Assembly (NCBI GenBank): GCA_026991005.1
Contig: JALXCH010000308.1
Coordinates: 1 to 5,854 of the forward strand
Direction of reading: 5' to 3'
Source: Calditrichia bacterium
GTDB taxonomy: Bacteria; Calditrichota; Calditrichia; RBG-13-44-9
Length of the DNA: 5,854 nucleotides
This document shows, one piece after another, positions 1 to 5,452 of the stretch. Every line of letters begins with the position of its first letter. The stretch's first letter is position 1. The position numbers were made by a program, and so were the translations under genes. The notes beneath the pieces were generated by a model that saw nothing but the letters and a program-made list of their open reading frames with translations, had not been told where the DNA came from and searched no databases.

Positions 1-1238
1 GTTCCATATCTACCATCATTATATAAATCCAGTATATAAACCTTTCCTCTATCCTGAAAAGATTCATGAGCCATTATTATTCCAATTCTTATCCTATCTC
101 CCATATCTACTTTCAAAAACCCAGCAACCACAGGAAGGTTCTTCCCAAAGACTCTCGCTCTCTTCCACTTAGTCATTTCACCTATGGAATATGAAACTGA
201 ATCAAATGCAATCATTTCTTTTCCTTTAAATATATAAATTTCTAATACAACTTCTATATCCCCCCATGTACTCAAATATGCTTTAATTGTATACTCATCT
301 CCCCATGGAGCAGTAACCTCATACTTATAATACCTAAATCCATCTAAACTTTTACTATTTTCTATGAAATCATTAAATATCTCTCTTAGGTATGAAAGTT
401 CTTCATCATTCATGAGATGGTTGTAATTGAATTCCATTGTAAGTTCTGCTATGCGCTCTGCAAACTTAAACTTCTCCTCTCGACTAAGATTTTCACCAAC
501 CTTAAAAACAGCTGTATAATATCTTTCATCATCAGGAACAACTTCAACTCCTTCCACATTACTTTCAATAAGTCTCTTATATTCATTAAATAATCTCCTT
601 AATTCTTCTTTATTCCCTTTAATAATATTTAAAATATCCAAATAACTTGTAAAGAACCAACTTATGCCTTCCCTAGCAGTATAATCAACTTCTCCATTTT
701 TTGCAAGCTCTTCTATAACTTTATGTTTATCTTTATAATTAATCAATAAAGGCAATGGTCTTCCCATCTCATATCCTCCAATAAGCCTAAATGTATTTTT
801 ATTCCCTCTTACCAATATACTCCATTTTAACCTCTTTTCCAAATACTCTCTCACATAACCTTTCTTAAAGTAATCTTCCAAGTTTTCATATATCATTTCC
901 TTTTGTTTTCCAACTTCAAAACCACTTAGAACTTCTGAATAATCTAACTTTATCACATCATTTTCTTCTGCATATAAAACACTCTTTACTTCATACTCAG
1001 GATTTAAAAACTTCAACACATCTTGAGCAACAGGACTAAATATTGTTAATCCTGTTCCCACTAATAAACTTATTTTCAAAAATCCCCTTCTATTTATATT
1101 TTTTTCTATAATTATTGACTTTTTGCCGAATGGTTGGCCAGTATTTGGTTTTCGAATATTCTGAGGAACCTGTGTAACCAATGTTTCAAAAGGTGCACTT
1201 TGGCGCACATTTCCCATGCCACGAATTTGTCCATTCAT
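1..1238 (-). CDS. Exported protein of unknown family with Tat-type signal; 5' part only, AT-rich
   Basis: I read this frame codon by codon from ATG at 1238 down to base 3 and found no stop: 412 residues, with the 3' end beyond the left edge. The start is chosen because a strong Shine-Dalgarno (AAGGAGGAGG, about 1243-1252 on the minus strand) ends 5 nt before it. Residues 1-40 are a polar leader. Residues 49-67 read NRRGFLKISLLVGTGLTIF, a good twin-arginine motif (R50-R51, x-F-L-K) followed by a short hydrophobic core, so export by Tat is inferred. Cleavage may fall near VLYA (87-90). The rest (91-412) is rich in Glu, Lys, Tyr and Ile, has no further membrane segment, and looks like helices (about 100-290) followed by a beta-rich part (about 300-412). 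I recognise no family or catalytic motif. Base composition is about 30% GC by eye, and codons are dominated by AGA/AGG, ATA and GGA, unlike aroK, maf and rlmN. This suggests horizontal acquisition, possibly from a thermophile. Function unknown. Confidence 0.5.
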   Translation of the reverse strand, partial: MNGQIRGMGNVRQSAPFETLVTQVPQNIRKPNTGQPFGKKSIIIEKNINRRGFLKISLLVGTGLTIFSPVAQDVLKFLNPEYEVKSVLYAEENDVIKLDYSEVLSGFEVGKQKEMIYENLEDYFKKGYVREYLEKRLKWSILVRGNKNTFRLIGGYEMGRPLPLLINYKDKHKVIEELAKNGEVDYTAREGISWFFTSYLDILNIIKGNKEELRRLFNEYKRLIESNVEGVEVVPDDERYYTAVFKVGENLSREEKFKFAERIAELTMEFNYNHLMNDEELSYLREIFNDFIENSKSLDGFRYYKYEVTAPWGDEYTIKAYLSTWGDIEVVLEIYIFKGKEMIAFDSVSYSIGEMTKWKRARVFGKNLPVVAGFLKVDMGDRIRIGIIMAHESFQDRGKVYILDLYNDGRYG

Positions 1239-1462
1239 TTCCGCCTCCTCCTTTTTGGGTGGTTATTTTTTTATATGCATTATTTCATTTGCTAAAAATT
1301 AAAAATATAGGTCTATTTCTTCAACAGTTTTTTCTACCTTACCGCAAAATTTCTATTCTTTTATTATTTTGCAATTTTTCTTTAAGAGGTTTAAATTGGA
1401 CGTTTAGAGAAGGATTTTCTACTTCATGCTGAAAAACGGTTTAAAAAGCTGACGAAAAATTT
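1239..1462. other. AT-rich divergent intergenic region
   Basis: This gap lies between the start of the minus-strand exported-protein gene and the start of aroK, so it should hold promoters for both directions. Only the Shine-Dalgarno of the left gene (about 1243-1252) is clear. A weak inverted repeat, GCAAAAT...ATTTTGC, sits around 1345-1371. I see no convincing -35/-10 pair in either direction. A plus-strand frame spans 1181-1432 but is Phe-rich, low in complexity and partly antisense to the left gene, so it is not called. Confidence 0.5.
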
Positions 1463-1999
1463 ATGCGATTCTCCCCATATCAAAAAATTGTTCTGATTGG
1501 CTTTCGTGGTACTGGTAAAAGCACCCTGGCAAAGGCACTGGCTGAGGCATTACAATGGGACTATATTTCACTGGATCAGGAGATTGAACAGGCGGTAGGA
1601 ATACCCATTTCCCGGATTGTGGAACAATACGGATGGGAATTTTTCCGCAAAAAGGAAACAGAAATGGTTCAAAAATACGCTGGAAAACAAAACGTGATTA
1701 TCGACTGTGGAGGCGGTATCATCGAGAATTCACACAATATGGAATTGCTCACTCCCGGGTCTTTGGTGGTGTGGGTCGATGCCGGGCTGGAAGATATTCA
1801 CGCCCGACTCCGGCAGGCAGGAGACCGCCCGTTACTCAACCAGAGCAATCCCGAAGCCGATGTGGAAATTAATTATCGGCGGAGGGAACCACTTTATCGC
1901 CAATACGCCCATTTACGAGTAAACACGTCGGTGGAAACACCCGCACAAATTGTCCGGCGCATTTTACAGGAAATTCAGCGCACCACGGATTTACAATAA
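1463..1999 (+). CDS. aroK: Shikimate kinase (AroK)
   Basis: This enzyme phosphorylates shikimate at the 3-hydroxyl with ATP in the cytoplasm, the fifth step of the chorismate pathway. At 178 residues it has the usual length for a stand-alone monofunctional enzyme. The P-loop is GFRGTGKST (13-21). The substrate-binding Asp is in SLDQEIE (D38). The shikimate-binding Arg is R62 in EFFRKKE, and the GGG glycine motif is at 83-85. The lid contains GDRPLL with R122, and the C-terminal RREPLY supplies R141. All key residues of the family are therefore present. The start at 1463 is forced: the next in-frame codon group upstream reaches a TAA at 1442 with no other start between, although no strong Shine-Dalgarno precedes it. 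The 3' end overlaps the 3' end of the convergent maf gene by 9 bp. No other aro gene is in the window, so it is not in a visible aro operon. Confidence 0.96.
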   Translation: MRFSPYQKIVLIGFRGTGKSTLAKALAEALQWDYISLDQEIEQAVGIPISRIVEQYGWEFFRKKETEMVQKYAGKQNVIIDCGGGIIENSHNMELLTPGSLVVWVDAGLEDIHARLRQAGDRPLLNQSNPEADVEINYRRREPLYRQYAHLRVNTSVETPAQIVRRILQEIQRTTDLQ

Positions 2000-2608
2000 C
2001 GCCTGCTCGGGGCGGCACAAGGGCAACTCCTTCAACCGCTGAAAAAACTTCCCCAGCGGGAATCCCACAACGTTAAAATAACATCCCTCAATTTTCTTAA
2101 TGAATAACGAGGCAAATCCCTGAATCCCATAAGCGCCCGCTTTGTCGAATGGTTCATCCGAACGCAAATACAAATCGATCTCTGTGGGAGTAAGCGGATA
2201 AAACGTTACCCGGGTCTCCTCGTGCTCAATCACCAGTTCCCCCGGCGTCTTTAAACAAAATCCCGTAATCACCCGATGGGTATTGTTGCTTAACCGTTGC
2301 AACATTTTTTCCGCTTCTTCCCGGGTACGGGGCTTTTCGAATATTTTATCTTCCAGCACCACCACCGTATCCGCGGCAATAATTAAATCGTAATCCGTGT
2401 GCTCTGCTACCCAGTGGGCTTTTTCGCTGGCGTTGTTTCGTACGTAATCCACCGGACTCATCCCCGGCTGCAGGCGTTCCTCATACTGGGGTGGGAATAT
2501 TTCAAAGGATAATCCCACCGCTTTAAGCATCTCAATTCGCCGCGGGGATTGGGATGCCAGAACGATCTTCTTATCTTCTAACCCACACAAAATGGAAACA
2601 AATTTCAT
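1991..2608 (-). CDS. maf: Maf family nucleoside triphosphate pyrophosphatase, dTTP/UTP type
   Basis: Maf proteins hydrolyse non-canonical or excess NTPs to the monophosphate and pyrophosphate, cleaning the nucleotide pool; bacterial homologues also affect septum formation. With the start used here the protein has 205 residues. It shows ASQSPRR (18-24), the catalytic Asp in AADTVV (D80), EKP (91-93), THRVITG (110-116), EPFDKAGAYGIQG (152-164) and GCYFNVVGFPL (175-185). The Gln in GIQG (Q163) fits the YhdE subfamily, which prefers dTTP/UTP, rather than the YceF type that has a Ser-Glu motif there. The frame is open to an ATG at 2656 (221 residues). I chose 2608 because GAGGT lies about 7 nt upstream and because homologues place the KIVLASQSPRR strand within the first 5-15 residues. 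The stop lies inside the last codons of convergent aroK. Function confident; exact start less so. Confidence 0.94.
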   Translation of the reverse strand: MKFVSILCGLEDKKIVLASQSPRRIEMLKAVGLSFEIFPPQYEERLQPGMSPVDYVRNNASEKAHWVAEHTDYDLIIAADTVVVLEDKIFEKPRTREEAEKMLQRLSNNTHRVITGFCLKTPGELVIEHEETRVTFYPLTPTEIDLYLRSDEPFDKAGAYGIQGFASLFIKKIEGCYFNVVGFPLGKFFQRLKELPLCRPEQALL

Positions 2609-2770
2609 GACCTCAACCTCAATTTTCCGAAGCTCAAACATTTCCCTCCCAACCATTCTTTAAGCTGACGGCACTACTCCACCGATGGTGAAATATTATC
2701 GCACATCGGCTGTGTGCTTACACACTGACCGAATAGTTTATTCGTTTGTTTCTCAAACAATCCCACCAAC
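2609..2770. other. maf upstream region with stem-loop
   Basis: This stretch precedes maf on the minus strand. It includes alternative in-frame maf starts at 2656 and 2641; the latter is preceded by GGGAGG at a tight 3 nt. A stem-loop at 2706-2732 pairs TCGG with CCGA and GTGTG with CACAC around a 4-nt CTTA loop, with a small asymmetric bulge. It would lie in the maf leader if transcription begins upstream of it. It has no T-tract and matches no riboswitch I know. No good promoter hexamers were found. Confidence 0.4.
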
Positions 2771-2810
2771 CTGTCATTCTGAGCGGAGCGCCAGCGGAGC
2801 GAAGAATCTC
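2771..2810 (+). repeat. REP-like dispersed repeat, copy A1
   Basis: The copy begins CTGTCATTCTGA and ends GAAGAATCTC, the two conserved ends shared by all five copies in the window. It is 40 bp long. The centre carries GCGGAGCG twice, separated by CCA. The ends are partly complementary (ATTCT/AGAAT), so the repeat can fold into a hairpin. It is the first of five copies that alternate in orientation (+,-,+,-,+). Confidence 0.85.
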
Positions 2811-2842
2811 TAAATATATGATTGATTTTATTTAACCGCAAA

Positions 2843-3015
2843 AAAAAATTAACCGCAGCGAGCGCAACGTACGCAACGAAAAAGATTTCTGATTTTGATT
2901 ATTTTTTGGAATTTGTGGTTTGGTATTTGTGATTTGGAATTTCCTTTCTCATTGCGTCCTTTGCGCATTCTCCGCGTTCTCTGCGGTTATTCTTATTTAA
3001 CCGCAAAGAACGCAA
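2843..3015 (+). repeat. 173-bp direct repeat, copy 1 (contains 142-bp TIR element)
   Basis: This segment recurs 215 bp downstream at 3058-3230 without any indel. I count four mismatches: 2861 A/G, 2900 T/C, 2924 T/G and 2990 T/A, or 97.7% identity. Inside it, 2849-2990 is bounded by TTAACCGCAG and, inverted, CTGCGGTTAT (9 of 10 pairing). The core contains GCGCAACGTACGCAACG, a short heptamer stretch (about 2907-2943) and a run of GCG-containing units (TTGCGTCC, TTTGCGC, CCGCGTTC). It ends in TTTAACCGCAAAGAACGCAA, the widespread AACCGCAAAGAACGC-type repeat. Confidence 0.9.
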
Positions 3016-3057
3016 TGTAGGCGCAAAGAGCGCAAAGATTTTTGAATGTCTAAATGC

Positions 3058-3230
3058 AAAAAATTAACCGCAGCGGGCGCAACGTACGCAACGAAAAAGA
3101 TTTCTGATTTTGATCATTTTTTGGAATTTGTGGTTTGGGATTTGTGATTTGGAATTTCCTTTCTCATTGCGTCCTTTGCGCATTCTCCGCGTTCTCTGCG
3201 GTTAATCTTATTTAACCGCAAAGAACGCAA
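3058..3230 (+). repeat. 173-bp direct repeat, copy 2 (contains 142-bp TIR element)
   Basis: This is the second copy of the 2843-3015 segment. Its inner element, 3064-3205, has perfect 10-bp terminal inverted repeats, TTAACCGCAG and CTGCGGTTAA. It has no coding capacity, so it resembles a small non-autonomous element (MITE-like) or a compound REP. No clear target-site duplication flanks it. The 42 bp between the copies (3016-3057) hold further GCGCAAAGAGCGCAAAG sequence of the same family. Confidence 0.9.
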
Positions 3231-3256
3231 AGGTTGTCGTTTTAAATTAAAATGGT

Positions 3257-3299
3257 GAGATTCTTCACCCTCGCTGGTGGCGAGCGTTCAGAATGACAG
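3257..3299 (-). repeat. REP-like dispersed repeat, copy A2
   Basis: On the plus strand it reads GAGATTCTTC...GAATGACAG, the inverse of copy A1. It is 43 bp. The central part contains CTCGC-CACCA-GCGAG (read on the minus strand), a hairpin different in sequence from the centres of the other copies. Together with A1 it brackets the 173-bp duplication in inverted orientation. Confidence 0.85.
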
Positions 3300-3310
3300 C
3301 TCCGCTCTAC

Positions 3311-3339
3311 CTGTTATTCTGAGCGAAGCGAAGAATCTC
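3311..3339 (+). repeat. REP-like dispersed repeat, copy A3
   Basis: This is the shortest copy (29 bp): CTGTTATTCTGA, GCGAAGC, GAAGAATCTC. It is the commonest form of this family as I know it. Translation gives the familiar spurious peptide VILSEAKNL, which explains open frames across 3277-3597. Confidence 0.85.
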
Positions 3340-3367
3340 ATGCCGCTCCGCCTGCCTTATCCGATGG

Positions 3368-3403
3368 GGATTCTTCGCTCCTTTCATTCGCTCAGATTGA
3401 CAA
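3368..3403 (-). repeat. REP-like dispersed repeat, copy A4
   Basis: This is a diverged inverse copy: GGATTCTTCGCTCC at the left and CGCTCAGATTGACAA at the right. It is about 36 bp, and the GAATGACAG end is altered to GATTGACAA. Its orientation keeps the alternation with A3 and A5. Confidence 0.75.
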
Positions 3404-3421
3404 TGCTGTGCTTCCTCCCTC

Positions 3422-3465
3422 CTGTCATTCTGAGGAATCCCGCAAGCGGGACGACGAAGAATCTC
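3422..3465 (+). repeat. REP-like dispersed repeat, copy A5
   Basis: It begins CTGTCATTCTGA and ends GAAGAATCTC (44 bp). Its centre is replaced by a different small palindrome, TCCCGC-AA-GCGGGA. Conserved ends with an interchangeable palindromic middle suggest that structure, not the central sequence, is maintained. Confidence 0.85.
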
Positions 3466-3506
3466 TAATGCCCGGCATTGGTTGATTAACCGTCGGTAAA
3501 AACAGC

Positions 3507-3558
3507 CGTACCGAAAGAGACGGTACGCGGAATTCCCACAAACTTGTTTGTGGGAATT
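3507..3558. repeat. Two adjacent perfect inverted repeats
   Basis: The first is CGTACCG (3507-3513) paired with CGGTACG (3521-3527) around a 7-nt loop. The second is AATTCCCACAAAC (3531-3543) paired with GTTTGTGGGAATT (3546-3558), 13 bp with only TT between the arms, so RNA would lose the innermost pairs to make a loop. No T-run follows on either strand, so neither is a canonical intrinsic terminator. They lie about 270 bp downstream of rlmN and belong to none of the other repeat families here. A repeat unit, cruciform or protein-binding site are all possible. Confidence 0.7.
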
Positions 3559-3635
3559 GGATTCCAGCGAAAATGATCCCCGTTCCGAATGGGACAAGAT
3601 GATTTTTTTACCCTATCATTAAAAGAATTTTTTTG

Positions 3636-3662
3636 ACAGGATTTACAGGATTAACGGGATTT
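3636..3662 (+). repeat. Three tandem 9-bp units (ACAGGATTT type)
   Basis: ACAGGATTT, ACAGGATTA and ACGGGATTT follow each other without gaps, preceded by TTTTTTTG. This is a short example of the ACAGGATTTACAGGATTA repeat that I know from many unrelated environmental bacterial genomes. It has no coding role. Confidence 0.8.
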
Positions 3663-3691
3663 TGAAAAAATTTTTATTCACCTGGCGCTGC

Positions 3692-3813
3692 TCTTGGAAT
3701 TTTGTGTTTTTGAATATTGATACTTGGAATCTCTTACTTGGGATTTGTTATTTGTGGTTTGGAATTTGCTTTTTGTTATTTGTTATTTGGGATTTGTTTA
3801 TTTGGGATTTTCC
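3692..3813 (+). repeat. Degenerate heptamer array, copy left of rlmN
   Basis: From about 3736 the sequence parses into consecutive 7-bp units such as TTTGGGA, TTTGTTA, TTTGTGG, TTTGGAA and again TTTGTTA, with two 8-bp slips; 3692-3735 is a more degenerate start. The array ends 17 bp before the rlmN stop codon (on the complementary strand). Translation gives hydrophobic FVIC/LGFV-like peptides, an artefact of the repeat. Shorter stretches of the same units lie inside both 173-bp duplications. Confidence 0.85.
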
Positions 3814-3830
3814 CTGTCGTTACCGCCATC

Positions 3831-4880
3831 TCAAATTTTAATGAATTTCACCTCTTCACTCACCTCCACCGCCAGTTGTCCGCAGGCGGCGGTGATTTCT
3901 TCTCCCCGATTCTTACGAACGGTAACGGTAAACGGGGCATCCATTAAAACATCCACAAAGCGCTGGATTTTTTCTTCCGATGGGGGGCGAAATCCCAGAT
4001 AATTTTCGTTGCAGGGAATCACATTCAGTTTACACCGAATCGGGGAAAGCAGGCGAATTAACTCCCGGGCGTGGCGAACCTCATCATTAATTCCTTCCAG
4101 CAAAACATACTCAAACGTCACCCGATTGCGCTTACCGGCGCGCATGTAATAGTACACACTCTCCAGCAAATCATCCAGTGGGAATTTTTTGGCCATGGGC
4201 ATAATCTGTTCGCGGATTTGCTGATTGGGAGCATGCAAACTAATCGCCAGGCTGTAGGGATGTTTCTCATCAGTGAAGCGGTAAATTTTATGGGGGATTC
4301 CGCTGGTGGAAAAGGTGATGCGGCGGTTGGCAATGGCAGCACCTTCGGGATCGGCCAGAATCCGGGCTGCCTGAATGGCACGACCGTAATTCAAAAACGG
4401 CTCTCCCATGCCCATAAACACCACGTTCGTGATGCGGTGGGAAGTCATTTGCTGAACCCGAATCACCTGCTCAACAATCTCCCCGGTGGTTAAATTGCGG
4501 ATGAACCCCATGGCGCCGGTAGCACAAAATTTGCATCCCAGAGCACATCCTACCTGGGAGGAAATGCAGATGGTGTTGCGCCGTGCCTCGGGAATCAGCA
4601 CGCTCTCCACCATTCGCCCATCCTGCAACTTCCACAAATATTTTTCGGTGCCATCCTGCGCCACCTGACGACGAACCAGTTCGAAGGTGCTCAGAGTAAA
4701 ATGCGCTTCCAGCTCCTGGCGCAGACTTTTGGGCAAGTTGCTCATCTCCTGAAAGGAACTCACCTTTTGATGGTGAATCCACTTGTAAATCTGCTTTGCC
4801 CGATACGTGGGCTCTCCCAGCGGTTCCAGCAATAGAGCAATTTGTTCAACGGTGTATCCGATTAACGGTGTTCGGGACAT
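3831..4880 (-). CDS. rlmN: 23S rRNA (adenine2503-C2)-methyltransferase RlmN, radical SAM
   Basis: RlmN methylates C2 of A2503 in the peptidyl-transferase centre of 23S rRNA and, in some bacteria, C2 of A37 in certain tRNAs. It uses two SAM molecules and a [4Fe-4S] cluster. At 349 residues it is full length. The N-terminal accessory domain spans about 1-90. VESVLIP supplies the expected Glu (E92, matching E. coli E105). C105 in TICISSQVG matches the resolving Cys118. The cluster motif is C112-x3-C116-x2-C119. GMGEP (157-161) is the SAM-binding glycine motif. STSGIP (191-196) and SLHAPN (214-219) are family signatures. C333 in AACGQL is the methyl-carrying Cys (E. coli C355). Both mechanistic cysteines are present, so it should be active. 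SD is weak: AAGG lies about 9 nt before the ATG. It stands alone, flanked by inverted heptamer arrays. Confidence 0.98.
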   Translation of the reverse strand: MSRTPLIGYTVEQIALLLEPLGEPTYRAKQIYKWIHHQKVSSFQEMSNLPKSLRQELEAHFTLSTFELVRRQVAQDGTEKYLWKLQDGRMVESVLIPEARRNTICISSQVGCALGCKFCATGAMGFIRNLTTGEIVEQVIRVQQMTSHRITNVVFMGMGEPFLNYGRAIQAARILADPEGAAIANRRITFSTSGIPHKIYRFTDEKHPYSLAISLHAPNQQIREQIMPMAKKFPLDDLLESVYYYMRAGKRNRVTFEYVLLEGINDEVRHARELIRLLSPIRCKLNVIPCNENYLGFRPPSEEKIQRFVDVLMDAPFTVTVRKNRGEEITAACGQLAVEVSEEVKFIKI

Positions 4881-4941
4881 TCTTACAAACCTTCAGTCAT
4901 AACAACACAAAAATCATGAACAAAAATTACGAACAGCAAGA

Positions 4942-5075
4942 GGGAATTTCCAAATTCCAAATAACAAATCCCAATTACCAAATATCAAATAAAAAATTCC
5001 AAATCCCAAAAAACAAATTCCAAGAAAAAAAATTCCAAATGACAAATCACAAATCCCAAATTCCAGATAACAAAC
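4942..5075 (-). repeat. Degenerate heptamer array, copy right of rlmN (inverted)
   Basis: On the plus strand it reads as units ATTCCAA, ATAACAA, ATCCCAA, ATATCAA, ATGACAA and ATCACAA, which are reverse complements of the units in the 3692-3813 array. About 17 units are recognisable, with a few A-rich slips. It lies about 60 bp upstream of rlmN on that gene's strand, so any promoter further upstream would put the array in the rlmN leader. Confidence 0.85.
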
Positions 5076-5178
5076 TGGCGACAGCGATGAAACCCTTCTA
5101 AATAGCAGACGGCATGTCTGGATATACGATAATTCCCCTCAAGCATCTTCATCATTTCTTCATCCGGAGTGTGTATAT

Positions 5179-5250
5179 TCAGGAGAAATTGGATTCGTTT
5201 AAAAATACCAATTTTTCTCTGGTAAAGTTCAGGATACTCCAATGCACCAT
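5179..5250 (-). CDS. Tiny ORF with strong ribosome binding site (23 codons), doubtful
   Basis: AGGAGG at 5257-5262 lies 6 nt before an ATG at 5250 on the minus strand, an ideal spacing. The frame encodes 23 residues (MVHWSILNFTREKLVFLNES...) and stops at 5179-5181. It is antisense to the possible remnant at 5203-5367. It may be a truncated gene start, a small protein or chance. Confidence 0.2.
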   Translation of the reverse strand: MVHWSILNFTREKLVFLNESNFS

Positions 5251-5367
5251 GATTTACCTCCTGAGGAATTGGGAGAAACGAAAGCAGGTAAAACATTTTA
5301 CTCCCAGGAAAAAGCGCTGGAGGCACTCACCCGACGGTATTTTAATCTGGGTTCTTCCGGAATTTGA
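5203..5367 (+). pseudogene. Possible 3' remnant of a coding sequence next to the IS
   Basis: The frame is open from just after a TAA at 5200 to TGA at 5365-5367 (54 codons). The part after ATG 5242 encodes 41 residues, including LPPEELGETKAGKTFYSQEK and then EALTRRYFNL. The composition is balanced, with host-like codons (CTG, GAG, CGG), unlike the low-complexity frames nearby. No SD precedes 5242. It ends 24 bp before the presumed IS end. I infer either a decayed gene tail or a small ORF, and I recognise no family. Confidence 0.35.
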
Positions 5368-5392
5368 GTACATAACTTGAAAAAAATATAAG
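5364..5392 (+). promoter_or_regulatory. Weak promoter candidate reading into the IS
   Basis: TTGAGT (5364-5369) and TATAAG (5387-5392) are 17 bp apart, matching the sigma-70 consensus at 4 of 6 and 5 of 6 positions. Transcription would begin near 5399 and enter the transposase gene. A second -10-like TATAAC (5420-5425) lies inside the IS but has no fitting -35. Confidence 0.25.
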
Positions 5393-5452
5393 GACATGGT
5401 AGCTTAGTTAATAAAAGCATATAACAAAAAATGGAAGGAAGCTACCATGTCC
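5392..5452 (+). promoter_or_regulatory. 14-bp perfect inverted repeat enclosing the transposase start codon
   Basis: GGACATGGTAGCTT (5392-5405) and AAGCTACCATGTCC (5439-5452) pair perfectly around 33 nt. The ATG (5447-5449) is inside the right arm, and the SD GGAAGG (5433-5438) abuts it. RNA that starts outside the IS would hide the start codon in the stem. RNA starting after 5405 would not. Confidence 0.85.

Larger units (their letters stand above)
5076..5391. other. Intergenic stretch between heptamer array and IS, with possible gene remnants
   Basis: No full gene is credible here. A plus-strand frame (5203-5367) looks protein-like and is listed separately. A minus-strand frame through 5076-5326 gives NIHTPDEEMMKMLEGNY-type sequence but runs straight into the heptamer array and overlaps the plus frame; I do not call it. 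A 23-codon minus ORF at 5179-5250 has a strong SD. Confidence 0.5.

Noticed and set aside
1181..1432. 83-codon plus-strand frame
   Set aside because: Phe/Leu-rich, antisense to the 5' end of the exported-protein gene, no RBS.
2771..3465. CRISPR-like array
   Set aside because: The repeats alternate in orientation, vary in length and have no uniform spacers, so they are REP-like rather than CRISPR.
3277..3597. Open frames on both strands (63 and 96 codons)
   Set aside because: They run through the REP-like repeats; VILSEAKNL-type peptides are the known translation artefact of this repeat family.
3717..4002. Hydrophobic plus-strand frames resembling a membrane protein
   Set aside because: The hydrophobic part is translation of the heptamer array, and the rest is antisense to rlmN.
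4071..4782. Long plus- and minus-strand frames inside rlmN
   Set aside because: Shadows of rlmN, whose full set of catalytic motifs is intact in the chosen frame.
4985..5326. 113-codon minus-strand frame ending in a hydrophobic tail
   Set aside because: The tail is heptamer-array translation, there is no RBS at its start, and the middle overlaps a more protein-like plus frame. A decayed gene cannot be excluded.
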